This document shows, piece after piece, positions 34,531-45,654 of a stretch of 64,000 bases of DNA. The notes below the pieces were generated by a model. The model was given only the letters and a program-made list of their open reading frames with translations. It searched no databases and had not been told where the DNA came from. The stretch comes from Neisseria sp. KEM232. GTDB taxonomy: Bacteria; Pseudomonadota; Gammaproteobacteria; Burkholderiales; Neisseriaceae. Location: positions 620,001 to 684,000 of the forward strand of contig NZ_CP022527.1 of assembly GCF_002237445.1 (NCBI RefSeq), in the 5' to 3' direction. The translations under genes and the position numbers were made by a program. Position 1 is the stretch's first letter. Each line of letters starts with the position of its first letter.

Positions 34531-35790
34531 ATGCAGGACACCGCCGCCTACGTCCGCGCCAAAGCCGCCGCCGCCCGCGCCGCTTATTTTCAGACGGCCG
34601 CCGCCCCCGGCGCAGTGAAAAACGCCGTGCTGCTGCGCGCCGCCGAACTGCTCGACAAACACCGCGCCGCCGTTCTCGCCGCCAACCGCCAAGACTGCGA
34701 CAACGCCGCCGCCAAAGGGCTGGACGCCGCCATGCTCGACCGCCTGCGCCTGACGGATGCGGGCATAGACCACATCCGCGAAGGCCTGCGCCAGATTGCC
34801 GCACTGCCCGATCCCGTCGGCGAAATGGACGAATTCCGCACCCGCCCCAACGGCCTGCAAATCGGCAAAATGCGCGTGCCGCTGGGCGTTATCGGCATCA
34901 TTTACGAATCGCGGCCGAACGTTACCGCCGATGCCGCCGCCCTGTGCCTGAAATCGGGCAACGCCTGCGTGTTGCGCGGCGGCAGCGAGGCGGTAAACAG
35001 CAACGGCGCGATTGCCAAACTCATCCGCCAGGCACTGCACGAAAACGGCCTGCCCGCCGACGCCGCGGCTTTTATCGAACACACCGGCCGCGAGGGCGTC
35101 GGCGTGATGCTGCAAAGCCCCGATTTGATCGACGTCGTTATCCCGCGCGGCGGCAAATCGCTGGTGTCGCGCATCGCCGCCGAAGCCCGCGTGCCGGTTA
35201 TCAAACACCTCGACGGCATCTGCCACGTCTACCTCGACGAGTTCGCCGACGCCGAAAAAGCCGTCAACATCGCCTTCAACGCCAAAACCTCGCGCTACGG
35301 CACCTGCAACACCATGGAAACCCTGCTGGTGCACGAAGCGCGCGCCGCCGAACTGCTGCCGCCGCTGGCCGCGCGCTACCGAGAAAAAGGCGTGGAACTG
35401 CGCGGCTGCCCGCGCACGCTGGCCGTTCTGCCCGATATTCAGACGGCCTCAGACGAAGACTGGGACACCGAATACCTCGCCCCCGTTTTGTCGGTGAAAA
35501 TCGTCGGCACGGCGCAAGAGGCCGTCGAACACATCAACCGCCACGGCAGCGGCCACACCGACAGCATCGTCACCGAACACCTCGGCCGCGCGCAAACGTT
35601 CCTGCGCACCGTCGATTCGGCCAGCGTGATGGTCAACGCCTCCACCCGTTTCGCCGACGGCTTCGAATACGGCCTCGGCGCGGAAATCGGCATCTCCACC
35701 GACAAAATCCACGTCCGCGGCCCCGTCGGTCTGCACGGCCTCACCTCGCAAAAATGGATCGTGCTGGGCGACGGGCAGATACGCACCTGA
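34531..35790 (+). CDS. proA: Gamma-glutamyl phosphate reductase
   Basis: A 419-residue NADPH-dependent enzyme of proline synthesis. Catalytic Cys lies in YGTCNTMETLLVH (family motif RxGxCNaxET), with LGVIGIIYESRPNVTADAAALC, and the C-terminal TRFADGFEYGLGAEIGISTDKIHVRGPVGL typical of ProA. Length matches. Two coding DUS give FQTAA and IQTASD. GGAG precedes the ATG. proB is not in the window. Confidence 0.97.
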   Translation: MQDTAAYVRAKAAAARAAYFQTAAAPGAVKNAVLLRAAELLDKHRAAVLAANRQDCDNAAAKGLDAAMLDRLRLTDAGIDHIREGLRQIAALPDPVGEMDEFRTRPNGLQIGKMRVPLGVIGIIYESRPNVTADAAALCLKSGNACVLRGGSEAVNSNGAIAKLIRQALHENGLPADAAAFIEHTGREGVGVMLQSPDLIDVVIPRGGKSLVSRIAAEARVPVIKHLDGICHVYLDEFADAEKAVNIAFNAKTSRYGTCNTMETLLVHEARAAELLPPLAARYREKGVELRGCPRTLAVLPDIQTASDEDWDTEYLAPVLSVKIVGTAQEAVEHINRHGSGHTDSIVTEHLGRAQTFLRTVDSASVMVNASTRFADGFEYGLGAEIGISTDKIHVRGPVGLHGLTSQKWIVLGDGQIRT

Positions 35791-35907
35791 GTCGCACCGG
35801 CAGACCTTAAGCCGTCTGAAAACTCCGGAAAAACCTTTCAGACGGCCTTTTCAGACGGCCTCAAACCGTTTCCCGACAAACTTTCACTCCACCCGAATCC
35901 GACCACC

Positions 35908-36741
35908 ATGCAAGCGCGGCCGCCGCATCAGAAACCGATCTACCGCCCCCACCACCAGCCCTTCTGGCAGGCCGACAAGCCCTACCTGCACAACTGCGAA
36001 ATCACCGTTTCCGGTTTCCGCGCCCTGTGCGGCATCATGGCCTTTCTGGCCGGCGCGATTAACGCGGGCGGCTTTTTCGCCGTCAAAAGCTACACCTCCC
36101 ACGTCAGCGGCGCGATGTCCGGCGCGGCTGATGCCGCCTTTCTCGGTGACTGGGAAGGCGCGGCGGTGATGATGGCGGGCGTGTTCGCCTTTTTGCTGGG
36201 CGCGGCGCATTCGAGCTGGACGATACTGTGGGCCAAGCGCCAGCGCTTCCGCAGCGGCTACGGCCTGTCGATGTGGCTGGAAGGCTTCTACCTGCTGGTG
36301 TTCGGCCTGCTCGGTGTCGCCTTGGCGCACTACGGCAAAATCTTCGCCCCGCCCACCCTTCTGCTGTTGTGCTTCATCATGGGCATGCACAACACCGTCC
36401 TCACCGTCCTCTCCGGCGGCGTTATCCGCTCCACCCACATGACCGGCACCGTCACCGATTTGGGCATCGAGCTGGCCAAAGTCCTCTACTACCGCCGCAG
36501 CGACCATCCCCGCCTGACCGACGTGCGCGTCAACAAACCGAAAATGCGCCTGCTTCTTTTGCTGGCCGCCGCCTTTCTCTGCGGCGGCTTCACCGGCGCG
36601 TGGGGCTACCACCGCCTCGGCTACCATTTCACCCTGCCCGTGTCGGCGCTCCTCTTTTGGTTCGGCGCAGGATCGGTGGGTTACGACGTCAAAATCCGCT
36701 GGCGCATGTACTGGCGGCAGCGAAAACGCGCCAAACGGTAA
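35908..36741 (+). CDS. YoaK family (DUF1275) integral membrane protein
   Basis: A 277-residue polytopic inner-membrane protein with about six helices. The family hallmarks are AFLAGAINAGGFFAVKSYTSHVSGAMSG near the start and NTVLTVLSGGVIRSTHMTGTVTDLGIELAK in the middle, both typical of DUF1275/YoaK proteins. A basic, cytoplasmic N-terminal 40 residues with many His and Pro precede the first helix, and a Arg/Lys-rich tail ends the protein. Biological role of the family is unknown. Confidence 0.85.
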   Translation: MQARPPHQKPIYRPHHQPFWQADKPYLHNCEITVSGFRALCGIMAFLAGAINAGGFFAVKSYTSHVSGAMSGAADAAFLGDWEGAAVMMAGVFAFLLGAAHSSWTILWAKRQRFRSGYGLSMWLEGFYLLVFGLLGVALAHYGKIFAPPTLLLLCFIMGMHNTVLTVLSGGVIRSTHMTGTVTDLGIELAKVLYYRRSDHPRLTDVRVNKPKMRLLLLLAAAFLCGGFTGAWGYHRLGYHFTLPVSALLFWFGAGSVGYDVKIRWRMYWRQRKRAKR

Positions 36742-36845
36742 AGCGCGGGTAATTTCACGTTAAGGCCGCTTCTGCCGCCCGCGCCCTCGGGCTATATTCC
36801 GCCGCTCCGCAATCTTTACATTACCGATTTTAGAAAGGACGACAC

Positions 36846-37526
36846 ATGAAACTGTTTAACTCTCTCACCGTCACCGCTATTGCCGCATCCCTCGCTCTCA
36901 GCGGCTGCATCACTTACGCCGACGGCACGCAGAAAGCCAGCAAAACCGCCTCCTTTGGCCTCGGCGGCGCCGCCGTCTGCGGCATCATCGGCGCATTGAG
37001 CCACGGCAGCAAAGGCGCGCGCAATTCCGCGCTGGCCTGCGGCGCCATCGGCGCGGGCATCGGCGGCTACATGGACTACCAGGAGAAAAAACTGCGCGAA
37101 AACCTCGCCAACACCGGCGTGAACGTCGAGCGCAGCGGCAACCAAATCAAACTGGTGATGCCCGAAAACGTGACCTTCCCGACCAACAGCGCCACCCTCA
37201 GCACCAACGCGCAAAACGCCCTCGCTGCCGCCGCGCAAACCCTCACCCAATACCCCGACACCACCCTCACCATCAACGGCCACACCGACAACACAGGCTC
37301 CGACGCCATCAACGATCCGCTGTCGCAGCGCCGCGCCCAAGCCGTCGCCACCTTCCTGCAATCGCGCGGCGTCAGCGGCTCGCGTCTCGCCACCTACGGC
37401 CACGGCTCGCGCCAGCCGGTTGCCTCCAACGCCACCGCCGAAGGCCGCGCGCAAAACCGCCGCGTCGAAATCCTGATCAACCCCGATCAGAACGCCGTGC
37501 GCGCCGCGCAGCAGCAGATACAGTAA
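36846..37526 (+). CDS. OmpA-family lipoprotein (YiaD-like)
   Basis: A 226-residue outer-membrane lipoprotein. Lipobox LALSGC with Cys at residue 20; a short Gly-zipper region (GLGGAAVCGIIGALSHGSKG, CGAIGAGIGGYM) typical of YiaD-type proteins follows; the C-terminal OmpA domain has the peptidoglycan-binding signature TINGHTDNTGSDAINDPLSQRRAQAVATFL and RAQNRRVEI. It probably links the outer membrane to peptidoglycan. GAAAGGA precedes the ATG. Mature Ile at +2 suggests outer-membrane sorting. Confidence 0.9.
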   Translation: MKLFNSLTVTAIAASLALSGCITYADGTQKASKTASFGLGGAAVCGIIGALSHGSKGARNSALACGAIGAGIGGYMDYQEKKLRENLANTGVNVERSGNQIKLVMPENVTFPTNSATLSTNAQNALAAAAQTLTQYPDTTLTINGHTDNTGSDAINDPLSQRRAQAVATFLQSRGVSGSRLATYGHGSRQPVASNATAEGRAQNRRVEILINPDQNAVRAAQQQIQ

Positions 37527-37613
37527 AACGCCGTTTGAGGCCGTCTGAAAGCGCGGCTTCGGCGCAGCCAAAACGGCAAAGGCCGTCTGAAAGGTTTTTC
37601 AGACGGCCTTTTG

Positions 37614-37679
37614 TATAGTGAACCAACACGGAAAGATACAAGGCAGCAACGCCGTAGATTTTCGTGTTGTTTCACTATA
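37614..37679. repeat. Internally deleted Correia-type element
   Basis: A 66-base short version: TATAGTGAACC at the left, GATACAAGGCAGCAACGCC core and TTCACTATA at the right. The central part present in the element at 20658-20763 is missing. It lies between the OmpA-like lipoprotein gene and the end of rng. Confidence 0.8.
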
Positions 37680-37705
37680 TGTCGGCAAGTCAAACGGTTG
37701 GCTGG

Positions 37706-39199
37706 CTAAACCAACACCACGTCAAACTGCTCCTGCGTGTAACTGTTTTCCACTGCCAGCGACACGGGTTTGCCGATAAAGTCGATCAACATCGCCAGCG
37801 ACTGGGATTCTTCGTCAAGAAACAGGTCGATCACTTCGGGCGAGGCGAGGATGCGGAATTCTTTGGCGTCGAAGCGGCGGTTTTCGCGCACGATTTCGCG
37901 TTGGATTTCGTAGCAGACGGTTTGCGGCGTTTTCAGACGGCCTCTGCCCTGGCAGGCGGGGCAGGGCTCGCACAAGACTTGGTTGAGGTTTTCGCGCGTG
38001 CGTTTGCGCGTGAGTTCGACCAGGCCGAGGCTGGTGAAGCCGTTGAGGGTGACGCGGGTGCGGTCGAAGCTGAGGGCTTTGGCCAATTCCTGCAACACGG
38101 CTTCGCGGTGGGCGTCGGAGGCCATGTCGATGAAGTCGATGATGATGATGCCGCCGAGGTTGCGCAGGCGCAGTTCGCGGGCGATGGCGTGGCAGGCCTC
38201 GAGGTTGGTTTTGAAGATGGTTTCGTCGAAGTTGCGCGCGCCGACAAAGCCGCCGGTGTTGACGTCTATCGTCGTCATGGCTTCTGTGGCTTCGATGATG
38301 AGGTAGCTGCCGAAATTGAGGCTGACGCGCGGTTGCAGGGCGCGGTTGATCTCGGCTTCGACGTTGTGGGTTTCAAACAGCGGACGCTCGCCGGAGAAGA
38401 GTTTGATTTTGTCGGCCGCATCCTGCACGTATTGGGCGGCGAAGTGCTGCATTTTGGCGAAGTTTTCTTTGGAATCGACGAGGATTTCGCGGGTGTTGCC
38501 GCTGAACATGTCGCGCAAAACGCGCAGGCTCAGGGGCAGGTCTTGATAGAGCAGCGAACCGGCGGGTAGGGTTTTGGCCTGCTGCTGGATGTCCTGCCAG
38601 ACTTTGGTGAGATAGCCGATGTCGGCCTGCAATTCGGCGTCGGTGGCGGTTTCTGCGCTGGTGCGGATGATGTAGCCGTGGGCGGAGTCGGGCGGCAGCA
38701 GGCTGTTGAGGCGGCCGCGCAGGTTGTGGCGTTCGCCGTGGTCTTCGATGCGCTGCGACACGCCGATGTGCTCTTCCTGCGGCAGGTGGACGAGGAAGCG
38801 TCCGGCCAGCGAAATCTGCGTCGACAGGCGCGCGCCTTTGCTGTTGATGGGGTCTTTGATGACTTGGACGAGCAGGGTCTGCCCTTCAAACAAAACGTGT
38901 TCGATGCGCTGGGTTTCTTCGGGGTTTTTGCGCTGTTCGAGGATGTCGACGATGTGTAGGAAGGCGGCGCGTTCCAGGCCGATGTCGATAAAGGCGCTCT
39001 GCATGCCGGGCAGCACGCGGCGCACCACGCCCAGATAGATGTTGCCCACCAGGCCGTGGCCGGAATTGCGCTCGATGTGCAGCTCGCAGATGTTGTTTTC
39101 TTCGAGGATGGCGACGCGGGTTTCCTGCGGGGTGATGTTGACGAGGATGGTTTCGGGCGGGCGGACGATGTCTTTGTGGAGTGGGATGCCGGGTATCAT
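37706..39199 (-). CDS. rng: Ribonuclease G
   Basis: A 497-residue endoribonuclease (RNase E/G family) that matures the 5' end of 16S rRNA and degrades mRNA. An S1-like domain (IYLGVVRRVLPGMQSAFIDIGLERAAFLH), the catalytic DNase-like part with metal Asp residues (TTIDVNTGGFVG and GGIIIIDFIDM) and the Zn-link CEPCPACQGRGRLKT are visible. The start chosen is the ATG at 39197-39199 with AAAGAAAG upstream; another ATG nine codons earlier is possible. Length agrees with RNase G (489 in E. coli), not RNase E. A DUS encodes the GRLK at the Zn-link. Confidence 0.95.
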   Translation of the reverse strand: MIPGIPLHKDIVRPPETILVNITPQETRVAILEENNICELHIERNSGHGLVGNIYLGVVRRVLPGMQSAFIDIGLERAAFLHIVDILEQRKNPEETQRIEHVLFEGQTLLVQVIKDPINSKGARLSTQISLAGRFLVHLPQEEHIGVSQRIEDHGERHNLRGRLNSLLPPDSAHGYIIRTSAETATDAELQADIGYLTKVWQDIQQQAKTLPAGSLLYQDLPLSLRVLRDMFSGNTREILVDSKENFAKMQHFAAQYVQDAADKIKLFSGERPLFETHNVEAEINRALQPRVSLNFGSYLIIEATEAMTTIDVNTGGFVGARNFDETIFKTNLEACHAIARELRLRNLGGIIIIDFIDMASDAHREAVLQELAKALSFDRTRVTLNGFTSLGLVELTRKRTRENLNQVLCEPCPACQGRGRLKTPQTVCYEIQREIVRENRRFDAKEFRILASPEVIDLFLDEESQSLAMLIDFIGKPVSLAVENSYTQEQFDVVLV

Positions 39200-39258
39200 G
39201 ATATGCTTTCTTTGCGAAGCCGCCATGATACCGAAACGGCAGGCCGTCTGAAAGGAAG

Positions 39259-39292
39259 AGGCCGTCTGAAAATATTTTTCAGACGGCCTTTA
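39259..39292. terminator. Inverted DUS-pair terminator
   Basis: Opposed uptake sequences with a five-base loop, 18 bases past the stop of the trans-sulfuration enzyme gene and upstream of rng. Confidence 0.85.
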
Positions 39293-39310
39293 TATGTGGC
39301 GGAAAGCGCT

Positions 39311-40477
39311 TTACAGCGTGGTGTCCAGCGCGGCGGAGATGTCCGCCCAGATGTCTTCGATGTCTTCGATGCCGACGGAAAAACGCAGCAGGCCGACGCG
39401 GATACCCAGTTCGGCTTTCACTTCGGGCGGCACGCCGCTGTGCGACTGGGTGTAGCAGTGGTTGACCAGGCTTTCGACGCCGCCGAGGCTGGAAGCCATG
39501 CGCACCAGTTTCATGTTTTTAATCACGCTGTTGGCGGATTCGCGGCTGTCGTTTTTCAGATAAATTGTCACCACGCCGCCGCAGCCTTTGGCCATCTGCC
39601 GCTGCGCCAAATCGTGATGCTCGTGCGAGGGCAGGCCGGGGTAGAACACTTTTTCCACCGCCGGATGCGCTTCGAGGCGGCGGGCGGTTTCCAGCGCGTT
39701 GGCGCAGTGCCGCTCCATTCTGAGGGCAAGGGTTTTGATGCCGCGCAGCACCAGCGAGCAGTCGGCGGGGCCGGCCACCGCACCGGTGTTCACCATCATG
39801 GCGTGCAGCGGTTTGGCCAATTCGGGTGTTTTGGCGACGACGATGCCCATCAGCACGTCGGAATGGCCGCACAGGTATTTGGTGGCGGAGTGGAAAACGA
39901 TGTCGCAGCCCATATCCAGCGGCTGTTGCAGATAGGGCGTGGCAAAGGTGTTGTCGATGCCGACCAACGCGCCTGCAGCCTTGGCTTTGGCGGCCAGCGC
40001 GGCGATGTCGACCAGGCGCAAAAGCGGGTTGGACGGCGTTTCCAGCCAAACGAGTTTCACCTTGTTGTTTTCCGCCAGGGCTTTGTCGAGATTGGCGGGG
40101 TCGGTGAGGTCGGCAAACACCACGTTCACGCCCCAGGCGGCGTACACCTCCGTCAGCAGATCGTAGCTGCCGCCGTAGATGTCGCTGACGGCGATAATCG
40201 TGTCGCCCGGGCGTAAAAAGGTGTGGAACACGCAGTCTATGCCCGCCATGCCGCTGGCGAAGGCGAAACCGGCCGCGCCGTTTTCCAGCGCGGCGGCGGT
40301 GTCTTCCAGCACCTTGCGCGTCGGGTTGGCGAGGCGGGCGTAGCGGAAGGGGATTTGTTCGCCGATTTCCTTCATGGCGAACATGGAATTCTGGTAAACG
40401 GGCGGCATGATGGCGCGGTTGTGCTCGTCGGGATTGTAGGCGGCGTGGATGGCTTCGGTGGCGAATCGGCGGGTCAT
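39311..40477 (-). CDS. metB: Trans-sulfuration PLP enzyme, cystathionine gamma-synthase type
   Basis: A 388-residue cytoplasmic enzyme of the Cys/Met metabolism family. PLP Lys lies in FHSATKYLCGHSDVLMG; RYARLANPTRKVLEDTAAALENG, FASGMAGI and ETPSNPLLRLVDI are family signatures. The start is the ATG at 40475-40477 with GAGGAGT upstream; a 47-residue longer frame begins in DUS-rich spacer. Cystathionine gamma-synthase (methionine pathway) is the best guess, but O-succinylhomoserine sulfhydrylase and cystathionine gamma-lyase share these motifs and cannot be excluded. Confidence 0.85.
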   Translation of the reverse strand: MTRRFATEAIHAAYNPDEHNRAIMPPVYQNSMFAMKEIGEQIPFRYARLANPTRKVLEDTAAALENGAAGFAFASGMAGIDCVFHTFLRPGDTIIAVSDIYGGSYDLLTEVYAAWGVNVVFADLTDPANLDKALAENNKVKLVWLETPSNPLLRLVDIAALAAKAKAAGALVGIDNTFATPYLQQPLDMGCDIVFHSATKYLCGHSDVLMGIVVAKTPELAKPLHAMMVNTGAVAGPADCSLVLRGIKTLALRMERHCANALETARRLEAHPAVEKVFYPGLPSHEHHDLAQRQMAKGCGGVVTIYLKNDSRESANSVIKNMKLVRMASSLGGVESLVNHCYTQSHSGVPPEVKAELGIRVGLLRFSVGIEDIEDIWADISAALDTTL

Positions 40478-40689
40478 GGCAAAACTCCTCTGGATGGGTG
40501 GAGCGGCGGATTTTAGGCCGTCTGAAAAGGGCGGGCAACGGAAAAGGCCGTCTGAAAGCGCAGCTTCAACGGAGTGAAAAGCCCTCCGCATCCGCGCCTT
40601 CGCCCGAAAAGCAGGCAAAACGGTTGCAGAGGGCGGGCTAACCCGCTACGATTGCGCCCCAACGAAAATCAGCAAACGGTATCAAAACT

Positions 40690-41421
40690 ATGCCCAGTGC
40701 AATCATAGTCGAAGACGAAATTCTGGCGGCCGAACGCCTGCGCGTCCTCTTGGACGAATGCGGAGTGGTGTTGCTCAAAACATTCGCCCACGCCAAGCCC
40801 GCCCTCGAATGGCTGAGCGTACACGAAACCGACATCGTGTTTACCGACATCAACATGCCCGAAATCACCGGCCTCGATTTTGTCGAACGCATCAAACGCA
40901 TCGCCAAAAAACAGCCACACGTTATTTTCACCACCGCCTACGAAGAACACGCCCTGCGCGCCTTCGAGCTGGCGGCGGAAGACTACCTGCTCAAACCCAT
41001 CAAAATCGCCCGCTTGCAGGCCGCCTTGGCGCGCGTGCAGGGCAATATCGAAGAATCTGCCGACGAATTCAAAAGCTTCCAAGTGTTTAACCGCGAACGC
41101 ATGGTCGAAATCCCCTGGCAGCAGGCGCGCTATCTGCAGGCCGACCAGAAAACCGTCTTCCTCATCACCGGCGACGGCTCGCGCTACGAGCTGCCCAAAA
41201 CGCTGGTGCACTGGGAAGAGCTGCTCGGCGAGAAAGTTATCCGCGTCCACCGCAACGCGCTGGTGATGCGCCACACGCTCGACAGCCTCATCCGACTCGA
41301 CGGCGACGAAGACGAAGGCAACGCCAGCTGGGGCGCGAAAGTGCTGGACGTGGAAGAAGTTCTGCCCGTCAGCCGCCGCCAGCTCTCCGCCATCCGCCGC
41401 ATCCTGCGCGACGGCGCGTAA
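40690..41421 (+). CDS. LytTR-type response regulator (AlgR/LytR-like)
   Basis: A 243-residue transcription regulator. The receiver domain (1-120) has acidic residues E8-D9, phosphoacceptor D53 (VFTDINMPEITG), T81-like Thr in FTTAYEEHA and Lys in YLLKPIKI. A LytTR DNA-binding domain follows from about 140 (ARYLQADQKTVFLITGDG, HWEELLGEKVIRVHRNALV). It is the AlgR-like layout found in many betaproteobacteria. No sensor kinase lies next to it, so the partner is elsewhere or it is an orphan. Confidence 0.92.
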   Translation: MPSAIIVEDEILAAERLRVLLDECGVVLLKTFAHAKPALEWLSVHETDIVFTDINMPEITGLDFVERIKRIAKKQPHVIFTTAYEEHALRAFELAAEDYLLKPIKIARLQAALARVQGNIEESADEFKSFQVFNRERMVEIPWQQARYLQADQKTVFLITGDGSRYELPKTLVHWEELLGEKVIRVHRNALVMRHTLDSLIRLDGDEDEGNASWGAKVLDVEEVLPVSRRQLSAIRRILRDGA

Positions 41422-41445
41422 GGCGTTTCGCCCGACGGCATCGGA

Positions 41446-41476
41446 AAAGCCCGCAGTATTCCGCTGCGGGCTTTTT
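41446..41476. terminator. Rho-independent terminator of the LytTR regulator gene
   Basis: AAAAGCCCGCAG and CTGCGGGCTTTT pair around a short TATTCC loop, followed by T residues, 25 bases past the stop. Confidence 0.9.
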
Positions 41477-41672
41477 GCGTTCGGGCAGGCGGCAGAGGCC
41501 GTCTGAAAACGGGGCGAGGGCAGTTTCAGAAGGCCTCAATCCGCTCTTTGCCGCTTCGGTATCGCCGCCTGACGGCGCAATATCCGCGTCAAGAATCGGA
41601 CAGGCCGCCATGCAGGGAAGAGGCCGTCTGAAAACCCGCATCGGGTTTCAGACGGCCTCTTTGCATTTTCCG

Positions 41673-42215
41673 TCAGACGAATTGGAAACGGACAAACCAG
41701 TAGTAGTGGCTGTTTGCTTTGCCGTTTCCTCGGCCTGTCAATGCGGCAGCGGCGCGGGCGGCGGCCTTGTTGAGGCGGGGATGGGGCGAAGCTTCGAGGA
41801 TGCGGCTGCGGCGGATACGCCCGCGCGCGTCGGTGTCCAGCCCGATGAGTATTTCGCCTTCCTCGCCGTTTTCAAGCGAGGCGGCGGGGTAGGGCGGGCG
41901 GCGCAGGTCGGGAATGATTGCGTGGACGGATTGGTCTGCGGCGGTGAAGACGATTTTTCGCGCGGGCGGCGGCGGATTGCGGCGCAGGAAGTCTTCCGCC
42001 TGCCGCAGAAAGCGGACGGACGAGCCGTAGAGGATGAAAACGGGTTGGTCTGTTTGGCAGCCTGCCGTGTCAGGGAAAACGGCGCTGACGTGGCCAATGC
42101 CTGCGCGGTCGCTGCCGCCGATTTCCTGATAGAGGACGGCGGGAATATCGCTTGCAGCGGCGGGGCGGATGAGGCAGGCGGCCAGAAAAAGGGCGGCGGA
42201 GAGTTTGCGGAGCAT
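41673..42215 (-). CDS. Exported protein with TonB C-terminal-like domain
   Basis: A 180-residue protein with signal peptide MLRKLSAALFLAACLIRPAAA. One disulfide-like Cys lies in DTAGCQTDQ. The C-terminal 80 residues (GEEGEILIGLDTDARGRIRRSRILEASPHPRLNKAAARAAAAL) follow the TonB C-terminal pattern of a beta strand with DxxGR, then a SSG-x-x-LD-like helix start. There is no transmembrane anchor or Pro-rich spacer, so it is not a working TonB. The ATG at 42213-42215 gives the signal peptide; the frame is open upstream but unsupported. Function unknown. Confidence 0.7.
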   Translation of the reverse strand: MLRKLSAALFLAACLIRPAAASDIPAVLYQEIGGSDRAGIGHVSAVFPDTAGCQTDQPVFILYGSSVRFLRQAEDFLRRNPPPPARKIVFTAADQSVHAIIPDLRRPPYPAASLENGEEGEILIGLDTDARGRIRRSRILEASPHPRLNKAAARAAAALTGRGNGKANSHYYWFVRFQFV

Positions 42216-42475
42216 GGTTTCTTTAAAAATGACGGGCTGTCGGAGGCCGTCTGAAAGAACGGCGGAACGGGTTGGTAAAATGCCGTCTGAAAAGCGGGGA
42301 GGTGGTTTGCGGTTCGGAAAACCTGTTTTCAGACGGCCTTTTTGTTTCAATAGATGCAGTCGGACACCGACCGCAACTTGACATGTGCAAACGGACAAAG
42401 GCAGTCTGAAAGCAACATCCATGAAGTGAAAACATGTGTTCAGACGGCCTTTCCGCATATCCGACAGGCGGACGG

Positions 42476-43336
42476 TCAAGCGCCGTTTTCCTGTTCTTGT
42501 GTTTCCTTGTGCCGACGCAGCCATTCGAGGGCAGCTGCTTTTTCCTCCGGGCTGCCGTATTGCGCGTCGCGGCGGTAGCGGCGCAGCGCGGCTTTTTCTT
42601 GGGCGGCCTGCAACTGCTGCGCTTTGAAACGGTCGCGGTTGGCGGGGGTGCTGCGCTGTGCCTGTTGCGCGTTGGCGCGCGCCATGGCCTGCGCGATGAG
42701 GTCGGCGGGGTTGATGGCGGATTTGGCGGTGTTTGCGGCTGCGGTTGCGGCGGATTGGGCGCGTAGGGCGGCGGCTCCTTTGGCGGCACGTTGGTTTTGT
42801 CTGGCTTCGGCCTCGCGGGTTTTACGCGTTTCGCGGTTCTGCCAGCGGGTGCGGGCGTGGGCGGCGGCGGCAAAGCGCGGGTCGGTTTCGTTGTCGGACA
42901 GGGTGCGCGCCTGCGGCAGGAAGGTGTCGGCAGACGGGTTTTCAGACAGCCTCATGTGGATGCAGTCGACGGGACAGGGGGCGACGCACAGGCCGCAGCC
43001 GGTGCATTCTTCGGCGATAACGGTGTGCATGAGTTTGGATGCGCCCATGATGGCGTCGACGGGGCAGGCGCGGATGCAGGCGGTGCAGCCGATGCAGGCG
43101 GACTCGTCTATCCAAGCCAGAGCGGGGGTTTGCGTTTTGGCGGGGGCGAGCGGCGGTTTGCCGAGCAGCCGGGCGATGTCGAGCATCACCGCTTCGCCGC
43201 CCGGTGCACACAGGTTCACTGCCGCTTTGCCCGCTGCGAGTGCTTCGGCATAGGGCAGGCAGCCGTCGTAGCCGCATTCGCGGCATTGGGTTTGCGGCAG
43301 CAGGCGGTCGATTTGGCGGGCGGATACGGCGGTCAT
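42476..43336 (-). CDS. rsxB: RnfB/RsxB-like electron transport ferredoxin
   Basis: A 286-residue iron-sulfur protein. LLPQTQCRECGYDGC with a downstream Cys (NLCAPGG) forms the Fe4S4 motif of RnfB; two ferredoxin clusters follow (CIGCTACIRACPVDAI and CTGCGLCVAPCPVDCI). The N-terminal membrane anchor of RnfB is absent and a long charged Ala/Arg/Gln-rich helical tail (residues 170-286) is added. The other rnf genes are not adjacent, so this is an isolated RnfB-type ferredoxin, as is usual for Neisseria. The ATG at 43334-43336 starts just before MTAVSARQIDRLLP; two upstream Met codons are alternatives. Confidence 0.85.
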   Translation of the reverse strand: MTAVSARQIDRLLPQTQCRECGYDGCLPYAEALAAGKAAVNLCAPGGEAVMLDIARLLGKPPLAPAKTQTPALAWIDESACIGCTACIRACPVDAIMGASKLMHTVIAEECTGCGLCVAPCPVDCIHMRLSENPSADTFLPQARTLSDNETDPRFAAAAHARTRWQNRETRKTREAEARQNQRAAKGAAALRAQSAATAAANTAKSAINPADLIAQAMARANAQQAQRSTPANRDRFKAQQLQAAQEKAALRRYRRDAQYGSPEEKAAALEWLRRHKETQEQENGA

Positions 43337-43402
43337 GGCGGAATCGGGTTGGGGTCGGTGAAAAAGGGGCGGCATTGTAACAGATGGATTCGCAAGGCGT
43401 TT

Positions 43403-43418
43403 GTTTTGGCTCACTATA
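43403..43418. repeat. Solo Correia-type end
   Basis: TTTTGGCTCACTATA equals the right end of the full elements, without the rest. It lies in the gene-free stretch upstream of leuA. Confidence 0.55.
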
Positions 43419-43449
43419 ACTTTGTTGAAATTTTGCTTTCAGAAACGTC

Positions 43450-43469
43450 ATTCCCGCAAAGGCGGGAAC
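43450..43469. repeat. dRS3 repeat
   Basis: ATTCCCGCAAAGGCGGGAAC, the dRS3 palindrome, preceded by TTTCAGAAACGTC, the same flank as the copy at 17730 in inverse orientation. Confidence 0.85.
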
Positions 43470-43556
43470 GGCCTGCTGCGTTTTTATTTGTTGTGGACAA
43501 AATGTATAAAAATTTTGCTGTTTTGGCCGTCTGAAAAGAAAATCTGACGGGTTTTG

Positions 43557-43584
43557 TTGCCACTTTGTCCAATTTCAGTATAAT
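43557..43584 (+). promoter_or_regulatory. Sigma-70 promoter of the leuA transcript
   Basis: TTGCCA (43557-43562) and TATAAT (43579-43584) with a 16-base spacer. It lies 27 bases before the first ATG of the helix-turn-helix extension, so that extension is transcribed with leuA. Confidence 0.7.
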
Positions 43585-43610
43585 CGCCTCTTCTTTGAAG
43601 AAACTGCCCG

Positions 43611-45422
<1,812 letters not shown>

Positions 45423-45654
45423 ACCGCCGCCGCGCAAAGAGGCCGTCTGAAAGCAGGGTTTCACTTCGTTGAAGCCTTGCTTTCAGACGGCCTTAGTCCG
45501 TTTGTGTACGTCAAGTTTGCGGGTGACGCCCAACTATCTATTATTAAACCAGCCGCTATACATAAAAGAGGCCGTCTGAAAAACAGTTTTCCACTCCGGT
45601 GGCGCATTGTTTTCAGACGACCTCAGCCCGTTTGCAGGCATACATAAAAGATGT
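45423..45654. other. DUS-rich spacer between leuA and ribE
   Basis: Two inverted DUS pairs (45441-45495 and 45569-45624) act as back-to-back terminators for the converging genes. The first pair encloses a GGTTTCACTTCGTTGAAGCC mini-palindrome that recurs beside DUS elsewhere in the window. No gene is seen. Confidence 0.7.
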